A stretch of DNA of 64,000 nucleotides, taken from contig NZ_CP039252.1 of the NCBI RefSeq assembly GCF_004795855.1, positions 1,178,001-1,242,000 on the forward strand, read 5' to 3'. Below are positions 49,834-62,842 of the stretch, in pieces. The notes beneath the pieces are model-generated. The model was given only the letters and a program-made list of their open reading frames with translations. It did no database searches and had not been told where the DNA came from. The DNA comes from Hydrogenophaga sp. PAMC20947 (GTDB lineage Bacteria > Pseudomonadota > Gammaproteobacteria > Burkholderiales > Burkholderiaceae_C). Each line of letters begins with the position of its first letter. Positions within the stretch are counted from its first letter, which is position 1. The position numbers were made by a program, and so were the translations under genes.

Positions 49834-50573
49834 ATTTGAACAAGCCCACCATTGCCATCGTCGAAGACGACATTGATCAGCGAAACACCCTTCAAGAGTT
49901 CCTGACGGACGCGGGCTACGACGTGTGGTGTGCGGGCAGTGCCGAGGCTTTCTACAAAGGGTTCACCGCGCATCCGGCCGATGTGGTCATTCTCGACCTG
50001 GGCTTGCCTGGTGAAGACGGCCTGAGCGTGGCGTCGTTGCTCAAGGCCAAACCCGAGGTGGGCGTGATCATCCTCAGTGCGCGGGACTCGTTGGACGACC
50101 GGTTGGCCGGGATGAGAGCAGGCGCCGACCGCTACCTCGTCAAGCCCGTCAACCTGCTGGAACTGTCCGCCAACATCGAGGCAACGGCCATTCGTCTGGA
50201 GCCCAAGTCCGGGCACCAAGCAAGCGTGCCCCAACTGCTGGTCGCCGAGGCGCCCTGGGTACTTGCGGTCAAGGACTGGGCGCTTGTCTCGCCCATGGGC
50301 AAGTCACTGCAACTCACCACCCTCGAGTTCATGTTCCTTCAGCAACTCATGCGCTCAAGTGGGCAACCCCAGGCCAAACGCGATCTGAGCACCCTCCTGT
50401 TCGGGCCCCGTGCCCAAAACGGTGCGGAGCGCCTCAACCTGTTGGTGGCCCGGCTGCGCAAGAAGTCGGCGCAAGCCTTTAACGAGACCTTGCCGGTCAA
50501 AACCTTGCACCAGATTGGGTACGCCTTCACGGCCGAGACGCACATCACGCAGGCGCCGCAAGCCCTGCACTGA
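49830..50573 (+). CDS. OmpR-type two-component response regulator
   Basis: 247 residues. The receiver domain (about 1-125) has the acidic pair at 13-14 (EDD), phosphorylation site Asp 56 (VVILDLGLPGEDG) and Lys 105 (YLVKPV). A C-terminal winged-helix DNA-binding domain (about 140-235) has LTTLEFMFLQQLM, RLNLLVARLRKK and TLHQIGYAFTAE. It is translationally coupled to the kinase upstream. The nearest large target in the same island is the tpsB-tpsA operon, so regulation of the adhesin is a reasonable guess without direct evidence. Confidence 0.9.
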   Translation: MNLNKPTIAIVEDDIDQRNTLQEFLTDAGYDVWCAGSAEAFYKGFTAHPADVVILDLGLPGEDGLSVASLLKAKPEVGVIILSARDSLDDRLAGMRAGADRYLVKPVNLLELSANIEATAIRLEPKSGHQASVPQLLVAEAPWVLAVKDWALVSPMGKSLQLTTLEFMFLQQLMRSSGQPQAKRDLSTLLFGPRAQNGAERLNLLVARLRKKSAQAFNETLPVKTLHQIGYAFTAETHITQAPQALH

Positions 50574-50625
50574 GGGCTTAGGGCAGCTGCACTTGCCCAC
50601 TGATATGCGCATCGCATGCCATGAA

Positions 50626-51024
50626 TTAACCGCCAGCAAGATGCAGGCTGCAATACCTGCCGGAGCCCAAAAAGTAAGCCGCCCCATGACGCCTAACCGT
50701 TCGCGGTGAGCGGCTCGCTGCCGCCTGCCGTAGCGAGTGCGCTCGACTGATGGGATGGACTCCCCCGTTTGTTTGCGCGACATTCGCGCTCTGGTCTTCA
50801 TGGGCGTGGGGCACCAGCCACCGCGTCAGCGGTTGAGTGACAGCTTTCCCTTTTGACCACGGTCCGCTCATGGCCGAAAGCGCTGGTTCTGACATCTGAG
50901 CGCGTGACAGCTTTGCTCGGGGCACGCAGGGGCGCACGATAGCGAGTTTGCCTGTGGCATCCACACCATGAACGTCAAAGACGTTCTTGGCGAGATCGAT
51001 TCCGATAGTGACAATGGCAGACAT
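50626..51024 (-). pseudogene. Degenerate IS110-family transposase remnant
   Basis: The frame opens MSAIVTIGIDLAKNVFDVHG, then VDATGKLAIV, the N-terminal DEDD-fold motif of IS110-type transposases. Similarity then fades: the remaining frame continues to about 50626 and a second frame (around 50700-50800, KTRARMSRKQTGES) carries weakly similar sequence, indicating frameshift and decay. Most of a normal transposase of about 340 residues is missing. It sits next to integron-type sites; the IS1111 branch of this family is known to insert into attC sites. Confidence 0.65.
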
Positions 51025-51153
51025 GGACTTCCCCTTCCACAAAAACGAGTGAGTTGATGAAAAGTTCGACCTTCCCATCGTGGCACTCAGTTGCCGTTAA
51101 CCGCAAGCCTCAGGGTGCGCGGCTCGCTCGGGACGGGGAAGTCTCTTTCATTC

Positions 51154-51192
51154 GTTAGACATCTGCTCGATGAACCAAGATGCTCGTTAGAC
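51154..51192 (+). other. Two integron-type core sites (GTTAGAC)
   Basis: GTTAGAC, a perfect GTTRRRY recombination core, occurs at 51154-51160 and at 51186-51192. The second is nine bases ahead of the DUF4279 start codon, the position expected at the left end of a gene cassette. A full attC partner upstream is not clear and may have been damaged near the IS110 remnant. Confidence 0.5.
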
Positions 51193-51200
51193 AACACTAG

Positions 51201-51650
51201 ATGCAGCCGAGCGTTCGCTACGATGACGAATACGCGACGTGCGTCAGTACGTTCGTCTGGCTGCGCGTGATGAGCGAAACGCTCGAGCCCGACTCAGTGA
51301 CGCGGAGGCTGCATGTCCAGCCAACACGAACGCAATTGCGCGGCGCTTTGCCCGCACCAAACTCCAAGTACCCCTACAAGTACTCCGGGTGGTTTCTCGA
51401 GTCGGACGGCCAGGTCCAGAGTCGAGACGCTCGGCGTCACCTTGACTGGCTGCTGTCCCAGCTCACCGGGAAGGGCAAAGTATTCGCGGAGCTCATGGCC
51501 GAAGGTAACAAGGTGGATGTTTGCTGCAAGTGGGAGTCTGTGGGGCAGGGTGGTCCGCTTCTGAGCCCGCCGCAGCTGGAAGGCCTCGCCCAACTCGGCC
51601 TTGAGCTTTGGTTCGATGTCTACTTTGCGGGTCAAGACGGTGTCGTCTAA
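51201..51650 (+). CDS. DUF4279 domain protein, probable integron cassette gene
   Basis: 149-residue cytoplasmic protein of the DUF4279 type: FVWLRVMSETLEPDSVTRRL, HVQPTRTQLRG, YSGWFLESDGQVQSRD and DWLLSQLTGKGKVFAELMAE are characteristic. Function of the family is unknown; members are frequent in integron cassettes and accessory regions. The stop codon TAA lies within the RYYYAAC box of the attC site at 51645, and a GTTAGAC core lies nine bases before the start, so the gene fills a cassette closely. No promoter is evident. Confidence 0.75.
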   Translation: MQPSVRYDDEYATCVSTFVWLRVMSETLEPDSVTRRLHVQPTRTQLRGALPAPNSKYPYKYSGWFLESDGQVQSRDARRHLDWLLSQLTGKGKVFAELMAEGNKVDVCCKWESVGQGGPLLSPPQLEGLAQLGLELWFDVYFAGQDGVV

Positions 51651-51721
51651 CCCCTCCATCGAGCGGACGTGCCAAGGGACGCTTCGCGCCCCATGGCCCG
51701 CCGCTCATGTCGAACGTTATG
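51645..51721 (+). other. Integron attC recombination site (59-base element)
   Basis: Begins GTCTAAC (fits RYYYAAC, contains the stop codon of the DUF4279 gene) and ends CGAACGTTATG (GTT core at 51716-51718). Inner arms GAGCGG (near 51660) and CCGCTC (near 51701) are complementary, and GGGACGC/GCGCCCC forms a terminal hairpin, giving the imperfect cruciform typical of attC. The 77-base length is within the usual range. The last box departs from GTTRRRY after GTTA. Confidence 0.75.
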
Positions 51722-52006
51722 AGTTTTTCTGACATGGCCCATATCACTTGTCCGGTATGCCGCACAGATCTAGAGGCAGAAGACGTCGACTTCTGCTGGA
51801 ACTGCGGAAGCCCCACCAACCTATCGCCGGTGGAAGTCACCCGAATGAAAGAGTCCATCGCTCAAGAAAAAGACAAAGTTTCTTCCGGCTCGGATCATGT
51901 GGCTTCTAGCGAAAGCCAAACACCGCTCACTTGGGCTGACGCACTGTGGGCTTCCCCCAGTTTCCCGGACGGTTTGCTTAGCCCATTAAGCCTTGCTCAA
52001 AGTTGA
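51719..52006 (+). CDS. Zinc-ribbon protein, second cassette gene, 3' end altered by IS3 insertion
   Basis: Short protein with a CPVC-(x)12-CWNC zinc-ribbon motif (ITCPVCRTDLEAEDVDFCWN) followed by a Ser/Glu/Lys-rich helix. The ATG at 51719 overlaps the attC core, as is common in cassettes; ATG 51734 is an alternative. From 51945 the reading frame runs into the left inverted repeat of the IS3 element and stops at 52006. Joining across the element (51944 to 53198) the original frame would end after about eight more residues (PPIHVDH-stop), so the insertion replaced only the tail. Confidence 0.6.
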   Translation: MSFSDMAHITCPVCRTDLEAEDVDFCWNCGSPTNLSPVEVTRMKESIAQEKDKVSSGSDHVASSESQTPLTWADALWASPSFPDGLLSPLSLAQS

Positions 52007-52841
52007 CTGGGCTGAGGAAGTCTAGCTTTGAGTGTTTACGCACCGGGTTGTAGAAGCGCTCGATGTAGTCGAACACGTCGGACCTGGCTTCTTCCCTTGT
52101 CCGGTAGACCTTGCGGCTGAGCCGTTCGGTCTTCATCGACGAGAAGAAGCTCTCCATCGCAGCGTTGTCCCAGCATTCACCTCGACGACTCATGCTGCAG
52201 GTGATGCCTTGTTCCTTGAGCAACCGCTGGAAGTCGTCGCTGGTGTACTGGCTGCCCTGGTCCGAGTGATGCATCAGCGAGCTGGGTTTGCCGCGCCGCC
52301 AAAGGGCCATCAACAAAGCGTCGCTCACCATCTTGGCCTGCATGGTGTCGCTCATCGACCACCCCACGATGCGGCGTGAGTACAGGTCCATCACCGCTGC
52401 CGCATACAGCCAGCCCTCAGCCGTCCAGATGTAGGTGAAGTCAGCCACCCACTTTTGGTTCGGACCACTGGCCTCGAAGTCGCGCTGCAGATGGTTGGGC
52501 GCGATATGGTTCTCAAGCCTGCTGCCCGTATCACCAGGTAGCCTGCGTCGCTTGTGGCGGGCTTGCAGCTTGGCCAGGTGCATCAGCCGGATGACCCGAT
52601 TCATCCCACAGGTCTCCCCCAGCGCTCGAAGGTCGTGCCAGACGCGTGGACTGCCGTAGGTTCGGTCGCTGAGTTCGAAGCTCTCTCGGATGAGGCGGGT
52701 GAGCCTGGCGTCGTCTTGGCTGCGCTGGCTCGGCGCTCTGTCCATCCATTCGTAGAAGCCGCTGTGGGAGACCGCCAGAACCCGACACATGGTGCGGGTG
52801 GGCCAGACACTACGATGCCGCGCGATGAAGCCGTACTTCAC
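51978..52841 (-). CDS. IS3-family transposase OrfB (DDE integrase domain)
   Basis: 287-residue catalytic part. The HTH_21-like N-terminus contains RVLAVSHSGFYEWMDR. The rve core has the three acidic residues: Asp in WVADFTYIW, Asp in MHHSDQGSQYTS and Glu in WDNAAMESFFSSMKTE. It ends with YIERFYNPVRKHSKLDFLSP. It overlaps orfA by four bases and is probably made as an OrfAB fusion by frameshifting at the A7 run in orfA. Confidence 0.93.
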   Translation of the reverse strand: MKYGFIARHRSVWPTRTMCRVLAVSHSGFYEWMDRAPSQRSQDDARLTRLIRESFELSDRTYGSPRVWHDLRALGETCGMNRVIRLMHLAKLQARHKRRRLPGDTGSRLENHIAPNHLQRDFEASGPNQKWVADFTYIWTAEGWLYAAAVMDLYSRRIVGWSMSDTMQAKMVSDALLMALWRRGKPSSLMHHSDQGSQYTSDDFQRLLKEQGITCSMSRRGECWDNAAMESFFSSMKTERLSRKVYRTREEARSDVFDYIERFYNPVRKHSKLDFLSPVNFEQGLMG

Positions 52842-53134
52842 TGCGGGTCCTTTGCAAAGTAGCCGAGCGCTTTTTTTAGGATGTCGCGCTCCGTGGTCAC
52901 GCGGCGTAGTTCGCGTTGCAGCCGCTCCACCTCAGTGGCGGCCTCACTGCGAAGCGGCCGGTTCGGCCTAAGGTCCAACACTCCGCCACGTTCCTGGGTG
53001 ACCCACCGCCTGAGCACGCTGGTCTGGATACCCAAGTCCCGCGCAATGTTCGTGACCGTGGCTCCTGGCTGCTTGCACAGCTTCACTGCCTCACGTTTGA
53101 ACTCGTCCGTGAAGCTCCTTCGGGTTCTTGTCAT
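52838..53134 (-). CDS. IS3-family transposase OrfA
   Basis: 98-residue helix-turn-helix protein (RRSFTDEFKREAVKLCKQPG, then IARDLGIQTSVLRRWV) with a C-terminal leucine-rich coiled coil (VERLQRELRRVTTERDILKK). The codons for ILKKALG contain seven consecutive A on the coding strand (52871-52877), a standard slippery site that lets ribosomes shift into orfB. Confidence 0.93.
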   Translation of the reverse strand: MTRTRRSFTDEFKREAVKLCKQPGATVTNIARDLGIQTSVLRRWVTQERGGVLDLRPNRPLRSEAATEVERLQRELRRVTTERDILKKALGYFAKDPQ

Positions 53135-53197
53135 ACCTATCTCCTGAACACATCATGTCATTGGATGTGTCCGGGAAACTGGGGGAAGCCCACACAC

Positions 53198-53538
53198 CCC
53201 CCATTCATGTTGACCATTAGCAGTCGACCGACTTCTGCCGAAGCTGGCGTTCGTCGAGTCCCGGCAATGGGCAGCGCGCCAATGCGTGCTCCGCACGACC
53301 AATTGGGCGACAGCTTTAAACAGTGGCACCCATCACCACACAAGCATCCACCCCGCTCACGAATTCACAGCGCGGAGGAGACCGTACGCTGGCTTGGGTC
53401 TCGTCGATCTCGATGCTGGCACCTTTCGTGAGGATCTAACCTTCTTTGACTATGCGCTGATGTGCGAGGTGGCGGTACCCGTCTCCACGACAGGTCGAGG
53501 TCAGATGATGTGGTCGTCAAGGCGGCGCGCAACGCCGG
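53198..53538. other. Spacer between IS3 and the bkd operon
   Basis: 341 bases. The first part is the displaced tail of the zinc-ribbon cassette (stop at about 53221). No second attC site could be recognised. No lpdV-like sequence is visible where the E3 gene of a bkd operon would be expected. A small GC hairpin (CGGCG/CGCCG) lies just after the bkdB stop on the minus strand and may act as terminator. Confidence 0.4.
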
Positions 53539-54888
53539 TCAAGCCAACAGCAAGGCCGCAGGCGACTCCAGCAGTTGGCGCACCGCCTGAATGAAGCGCG
53601 CGGCGTCCTGCCCGTCCACGATGCGATGGTCGAACGACGAGGACAGATTCATCATCTTGCGCGCGACGAACTGGCCACCGATCACCATCGGCCGCTCCAC
53701 CATTCGGTTCACGCCGACGATGGCCACCTCCGGCGCGTTGATGATGGGCGTGGACACGATGCCGCCGAGCGCGCCAAGGCTGGTGAGCGTGATGGTCGAG
53801 CCGGTGAGTTCGTCCCGGGTCGCACGCCCGGAGCGTGTTAGTTCGGCCACCTGGACGATGGCGCGCGCGTTGGTCCACAGATCGCCATCCTGGGCATGGC
53901 GCAGCACTGGCACCATCAGGCCGGCGTCGGTCTGGGTCGCGATGCCCACGTGCACGGCGCTGTGCCGGGTGATGACGCCGATTTTGTCGTCAAACAGGGC
54001 GTTGACCTGGGGGAAATCTTCAATAGCCAGCACCATGGCACGGATCAGGAAAGGCAGCAGCGTCAGCTTGCCCCGGGAGTCCCCGAAGCGCATATTGAGT
54101 TGCGCGCGCAGCGATTCGAGTTCGGTGACATCGCATTCCTCGACATAGGCGAAATGAGGAATGCTGCGCTTGGATTCCTGCATCTTCAGCGCGATGCGTC
54201 GACGCAGCCCGATCACCTTGATGTCCTGCATGGTGTCTTCACCAGTGCGCGGCGTCGCCGCCGGCGCAGCGGCCGCGGGAACTTGCGGGCTATGTTGGGC
54301 AATATGCTCGTCCAGGTCAGCTTGCAGGATGCGGCCGCCGGCGCCGCTTGGTCGCACCTGGCTCAGGTCAACGCCCAGTTCCCAGGCGCGGCGGCGCAAT
54401 GCGGGCGACGCAATCGGCTTGTGGTTGGGAGTGGATGGGGCCGCAGGCTTCTCCGGAGCGACGGGTTGAGGGGCTGTGTCGGGCGGCGCTTCGGCCTGGA
54501 TCGGTGACGCTGTCTGGGCCGACTCCTTGGCAACTGCAGGTTCGAGTCCGGGTTTTTCGGTGATGCCGGAAGCACCTTTTCGAGTGGCCGGGACCGGGGC
54601 CAGGGCTTGGGCCGCAGGCGATGCATCGGCCGCGCCACCACCGTGCAGCGCGATGTCAATCAGCGTCGCACCCACCGCCAATACCTCGCCGACCTCACCG
54701 CCGAGCCGACTCACCCTGCCCGCCACAGGCGACGGTATCTCCACCGACGCCTTGTCGGTCATCACATCGGCCAGTATCTGGTCTTCTTTCACCATGTCGC
54801 CGACCTGCACATGCCAGGCCACCACCTCGACTTCGGTGATGCCTTCGCCCAGGTCGGGCATGCGAACGGTATGCACTCCCATGATCAT
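53539..54888 (-). CDS. bkdB: Branched-chain 2-oxoacid dehydrogenase E2 (dihydrolipoyl acyltransferase)
   Basis: 449-residue E2 core. The lipoyl domain (about 1-80) has the lipoylated Lys in DVMTDKASVEI. An Ala/Pro-rich hinge follows, then a peripheral-subunit-binding domain (SPALRRRAWELGVDLSQVRP) and the catalytic domain (about 215-449) with the active-site FDHRIVDGQDAARF. Start by ATGATC overlap with bkdA2; ATG 54882, with GGAGG seven bases upstream, is an alternative. The complex turns branched-chain 2-oxoacids into acyl-CoAs. The E3 (lpdV) gene usual after bkdB is absent. Confidence 0.88.
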   Translation of the reverse strand: MIMGVHTVRMPDLGEGITEVEVVAWHVQVGDMVKEDQILADVMTDKASVEIPSPVAGRVSRLGGEVGEVLAVGATLIDIALHGGGAADASPAAQALAPVPATRKGASGITEKPGLEPAVAKESAQTASPIQAEAPPDTAPQPVAPEKPAAPSTPNHKPIASPALRRRAWELGVDLSQVRPSGAGGRILQADLDEHIAQHSPQVPAAAAPAATPRTGEDTMQDIKVIGLRRRIALKMQESKRSIPHFAYVEECDVTELESLRAQLNMRFGDSRGKLTLLPFLIRAMVLAIEDFPQVNALFDDKIGVITRHSAVHVGIATQTDAGLMVPVLRHAQDGDLWTNARAIVQVAELTRSGRATRDELTGSTITLTSLGALGGIVSTPIINAPEVAIVGVNRMVERPMVIGGQFVARKMMNLSSSFDHRIVDGQDAARFIQAVRQLLESPAALLLA

Positions 54889-55895
54889 GCCTCCATCACG
54901 CGTTGCAGTGCCACCGCGACACGTGCCGGCCCGGGAAAGTAGGCCCATTCCTGCGCGTGCGGATACGGCGTGTCCCAACCGGTGACGCGTTCGATTGGCG
55001 CCTCCAGGTGGTAGAAACAATGCTCCTGCACCAGTGCGATCAATTCGGCGCCAAAGCCACTCGTCCGTGTGGCTTCGTGCACCACGACGCAGCGCCCGGT
55101 TTTTTTCACCGACGCAACGATGCTGTCCAGATCCAGCGGCCATATGCTGCGCAGATCGATGATCTCGGCGTCGATGCCGGTCTCAGTCACCGCCGCCTGC
55201 GAGACATACACCATGGTGCCGTAGGTCAGGATGGACAGGTCCGCGCCTTCACGAAACACGGTCGCCTTTTCCAAAGGCACGGTGTAATGGCCTTCTGGGA
55301 CGTCGGCCAGCGGGTGGTCTTTCCATGGGGTCACCGGTTTGTCGTGGTGGCCGTCGAACGGCCCGTTGTAGAGGCGCTTGGGCTCGAGAAAAATCACCGG
55401 ATCGTTGTTCTCTATGCAGCTGATTAGCAGACCCTTGGCGTCATATGGGTTGGACGGCATCACGGTGCGCAAGCCGCTGACATGGGTGAACAGCGCCTCA
55501 GGGCTCTGGCTGTGTGTTTGTCCGCCGTAGATGCCGCCGCCACAGGGCATGCGGATTGTCAACGGCGCGGTGAAGTCGCCGGCCGATCGGTAACGCAGGC
55601 GCGCAGCTTCCGAGACGATCTGATCGCAGGCCGGATAAAAATAGTCGGCGAACTGCACCTCGACGACTGGCCGCAACCCGTACGCCGCCATGCCGATGGC
55701 CGTGCCGACGATACCGCCTTCGGAAATCGGCGCATCGAATACGCGCGAGCTTCCGTACTTCTTCTGCAGGCCGTCGGTGCAGCGGAACACGCCGCCAAAA
55801 TACCCGACGTCCTGTCCATAGATCACTACGTTGTTGTCGCGTTCGAGCATGACATCCATCGCAGAACGCAGGGCCTGAATCATCGTCATCTGCAT
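54885..55895 (-). CDS. bkdA2: Branched-chain 2-oxoacid dehydrogenase E1 beta subunit
   Basis: 336 residues, very close to pseudomonad BkdA2 as I know it: MTMIQALRSAMDVMLERDNN, GQDVGYFGGVFRCTDGLQ, VQFADYFYPACDQIVSEAAR, GGGIYGGQTHSQSPEA, then IERVTGWDTPYPHAQEWAYF near the end. It pairs with BkdA1 to form the thiamine-diphosphate E1. It starts five bases after bkdA1 and overlaps bkdB by four, so the three genes form a tight operon. Confidence 0.93.
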   Translation of the reverse strand: MQMTMIQALRSAMDVMLERDNNVVIYGQDVGYFGGVFRCTDGLQKKYGSSRVFDAPISEGGIVGTAIGMAAYGLRPVVEVQFADYFYPACDQIVSEAARLRYRSAGDFTAPLTIRMPCGGGIYGGQTHSQSPEALFTHVSGLRTVMPSNPYDAKGLLISCIENNDPVIFLEPKRLYNGPFDGHHDKPVTPWKDHPLADVPEGHYTVPLEKATVFREGADLSILTYGTMVYVSQAAVTETGIDAEIIDLRSIWPLDLDSIVASVKKTGRCVVVHEATRTSGFGAELIALVQEHCFYHLEAPIERVTGWDTPYPHAQEWAYFPGPARVAVALQRVMEA

Positions 55896-55900
55896 GGTGT

Positions 55901-60594
<4,694 letters not shown>

Positions 60595-61032
60595 CGCAAC
60601 GATCGCGTCTGAAACTCGGCGCCTTGCTGCCATGGGGACCGTGATGACGGTCGAGCTGGTGCTGTTGCTCAAGCAGGGCTCGTGGGTCAACTGAACGTCA
60701 CCCGCTTCTCAAGGCAATTTTCAATTTTCGGTTTGTTTGGCCTCGGTCGAGTGACCGGTCTGGGGGAGCGGATTCAACCGGTCGATTGACATCTGGTCCC
60801 GCGAACGACCGGTTGCGGCATTTGCGAACGTTCAGCCGTCGAATCCGAATGGCTAACGTCAGCCTTCACCTGAGCTTGGTCGCGCCCGTGTGAACTGCGG
60901 TTTCTGGCGGGGCTGAGTCGGATGGTTAACCAGCCGAAAGCGGTCGCTGGGTTTGGGGGCAGCCGCCGCTCAGTTCATTCCCCCTTGAAGTGCCGTGGAC
61001 GCCGCGGACGGTAGATGGGCACCGGAAGTCTC

Positions 61033-61096
61033 GATACCGTCACCGCAGTGCACAAATCCGTCATTGCGCCGACCGACGGGGCCGCCGATACCGTCA
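61033..61096 (-). promoter_or_regulatory. Right-end integrase arm-type sites (GATACCGTCA)
   Basis: GATACCGTCA occurs at 61033-61042 and 61087-61096, identical to the 10-mer at 32727-32736 and complementary to those at 32689 and 32744. The distance from the att core (about 180-240 bases) matches the left end (about 130-200 bases). Two copies so near the boundary are unlikely by chance. Confidence 0.6.
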
Positions 61097-61273
61097 AAGC
61101 GTCCAACTCGAGCCCCGATCGCGTGGCAAGTTCCAAATCTCGACACTTCATGGCCAGTAGCTATAAACTGGCGTTGCTTTGTGCAATCGCAGGCGACGGG
61201 AAGCAAGTCGGTATTGACCTCGTTATGGGCCGCAGAGCCACGGATTTCAGCGATGAGCGGCGACCGGCCACTG

Positions 61274-61289
61274 ACAATAGAGTGGGAAT
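61274..61289 (+). other. attR core of the guaA-linked island
   Basis: ACAATAGAGTGGGAAT followed by AG; 14 of 16 bases equal the guaA end at 32544-32559, and the encoded peptide (TIEWE then stop) is the same. It marks where the original guaA terminus was displaced by integration. Confidence 0.65.
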
Positions 61290-61441
61290 AGGCTCCACGC
61301 ATGACGCGGTGGTGAGGCGGCTTCGGGTGGCAATCAGGGCCTGGTAGAGCGGAACAGGCGGGGTTTTGATCGGTTGTTTAGGCTCAAGCTGAGCGCACGA
61401 TTGTCGATACTGGGGGGAGAGACAACGAAATCCCGCCCAAT

Positions 61442-62842
61442 ATGACTCCCGCCACCACCACCGACGCACCCGAGCCGCTAGTTGAGCTGCCCCCGCTGCC
61501 CCCGCAGCCGGCGCCGACGGTCTTGATGGTGGACGATGAGCCTTCGGTTCTGAGTGCACTGAGACGCCTGTTTCGACCCCAAGGCTACAAAATTTTGCAG
61601 GCGAACAGCGGTGCAGAGGGCCTGGAACTGCTGCGTGCCAATGCGGTGGATGTCGTGATCTCCGATATGCGCATGCCTGAGATGGATGGCGCGCGCTTCC
61701 TGGAGCTGGCTTGCAAGCATGACGCCGGCATTGCCAGAATTCTGCTCACCGGCTATGCAGACATCGCCGCGACCATTGCCGCCATCAATCACGGTGCCAT
61801 TCACCGCTATATTGCCAAACCCTGGGATGACCAGGAACTGCTGGTGGTCGTGAAGGAGGCGTTGGACCGCCGCCAGCTCGAGCGCCGCAACGTGGAGTTG
61901 ACCGAACTGGTCGGCACCCAAAATGAGCAGTTGCGGGACGTCAATCGCACGCTGGAGTCCCGAGTCGAAGCAAGGACCAGCGAACTGCAGCAAGTCAATG
62001 GCATGCTGGAGGCTTCTTACGAAGAGTTGGACAGCACTTTCATGGTGGCGGTCACGGTGTTTTCCGCGTTGTTGGAGATGCGGGAGACCAACACGGGACA
62101 CTCGCGCCGTGTTGCCGATCTGGCGCGCAACACCGCCAAACGCCTGGGTTTGTCGGACCGGGAGGTGCGTGACGTTTACCTGGCTTCCTTGGTGCACGAT
62201 GTGGGGAAAATCGGGTTCCCAGACAGCATGATGGGCAAACCGTTGTCGATGTACACGCCGGAGGAGACCATGCGCTACCGCCGTCACCCTGTGGATGGTG
62301 AAACGGCGCTCATGCCTTTAAGCCAACTGCAGGGCGCCGCGCGGATTGTGCGCCAACACCACGAACGGTTCGATGGCAAAGGCTTTCCCGAAGGATTGTC
62401 GGGATTGGAAATTTCGATCGGTGCACGCATTGTGGCGCCGGCCAGCGATCTGGATGCGCTCATGCACGGCGGTCTGGGCAGCTCCAAGATCAAGATCGAC
62501 CAGGCTCGCCAAATGCTCCAGGGTGGCATTGACACGCGGTATGAGCGGCGGGTGGTTGAGGCGCTGCTGGAAGTCTTGGCGGAAGCTGAGGCGGCGGCCA
62601 AGGCAGATGTGCAGATAGAGGCACACGCGCTTCGACCAGGCATGGTGCTGGCGCGGGACCTGATGTCCAGCCAGGGCGCCATTCTTCTGGCGGTTGGCTA
62701 TGTGTTCGACGAACGCATCATCAAACAGATTTCGGATTTCTCGCGCCGGGAAGGCGTACAGCTGAAACTGCATGTGCGGCAAGACTCGCTTCAACCACAT
62801 CCGTCTACAGCGGGCCCCAGGCCATCGAAAGACCACCTATGA
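61442..62842 (+). CDS. Response regulator with HD-GYP-type output domain
   Basis: 466 residues. A Pro-rich N-terminus is followed by a receiver domain (about 25-145) with DDE 31-33, phosphorylation site Asp 75 (VVISDMRMPEMDG) and Lys 126. A coiled coil (about 150-195) leads to an HD domain with His 252-Asp 253 (LVHDVGKIGFPD) and HHERFDGKGFPEGL. In true HD-GYP cyclic-di-GMP phosphodiesterases the last motif is GYP; here it reads GFP, so activity is likely but not certain. A C-terminal segment of about 100 residues is extra. It overlaps the next gene by four bases, suggesting a signalling pair. Confidence 0.88.
   Translation: MTPATTTDAPEPLVELPPLPPQPAPTVLMVDDEPSVLSALRRLFRPQGYKILQANSGAEGLELLRANAVDVVISDMRMPEMDGARFLELACKHDAGIARILLTGYADIAATIAAINHGAIHRYIAKPWDDQELLVVVKEALDRRQLERRNVELTELVGTQNEQLRDVNRTLESRVEARTSELQQVNGMLEASYEELDSTFMVAVTVFSALLEMRETNTGHSRRVADLARNTAKRLGLSDREVRDVYLASLVHDVGKIGFPDSMMGKPLSMYTPEETMRYRRHPVDGETALMPLSQLQGAARIVRQHHERFDGKGFPEGLSGLEISIGARIVAPASDLDALMHGGLGSSKIKIDQARQMLQGGIDTRYERRVVEALLEVLAEAEAAAKADVQIEAHALRPGMVLARDLMSSQGAILLAVGYVFDERIIKQISDFSRREGVQLKLHVRQDSLQPHPSTAGPRPSKDHL

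Larger units (their letters stand above)
51945..53194 (-). mobile_element. Complete IS3-family insertion sequence (1250 bp)
   Basis: Perfect 26-bp terminal inverted repeats: the left starts TGTGGGCTTCCCCC at 51945, the right is its complement ending at 53194. The flanking trinucleotide CAC is duplicated (51942-51944 and 53195-53197), the IS3-type target duplication. Two overlapping transposase frames fill the element on the minus strand. All parts look intact, so the insertion is probably recent. Confidence 0.9.
60595..61441. other. Right end of the island and its flank, no genes
   Basis: About 850 bases. A frame of 35 codons overlapping the acnA stop (from 60587) and a frame 60995-61291 have no recognisable content; the latter ends in TIEWE because it reads through the att core. 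The segment holds the right arm sites (61033, 61087) and attR (61274). From 61290 to 61441 is probably the original guaA-downstream flank, containing the promoter of the next gene. Confidence 0.5.

Noticed and set aside
54727..54740. A further copy of the island iteron (CGACGGTATC) in bkdB
   Set aside because: It differs at one base, is isolated within a coding sequence and is far from either island end.
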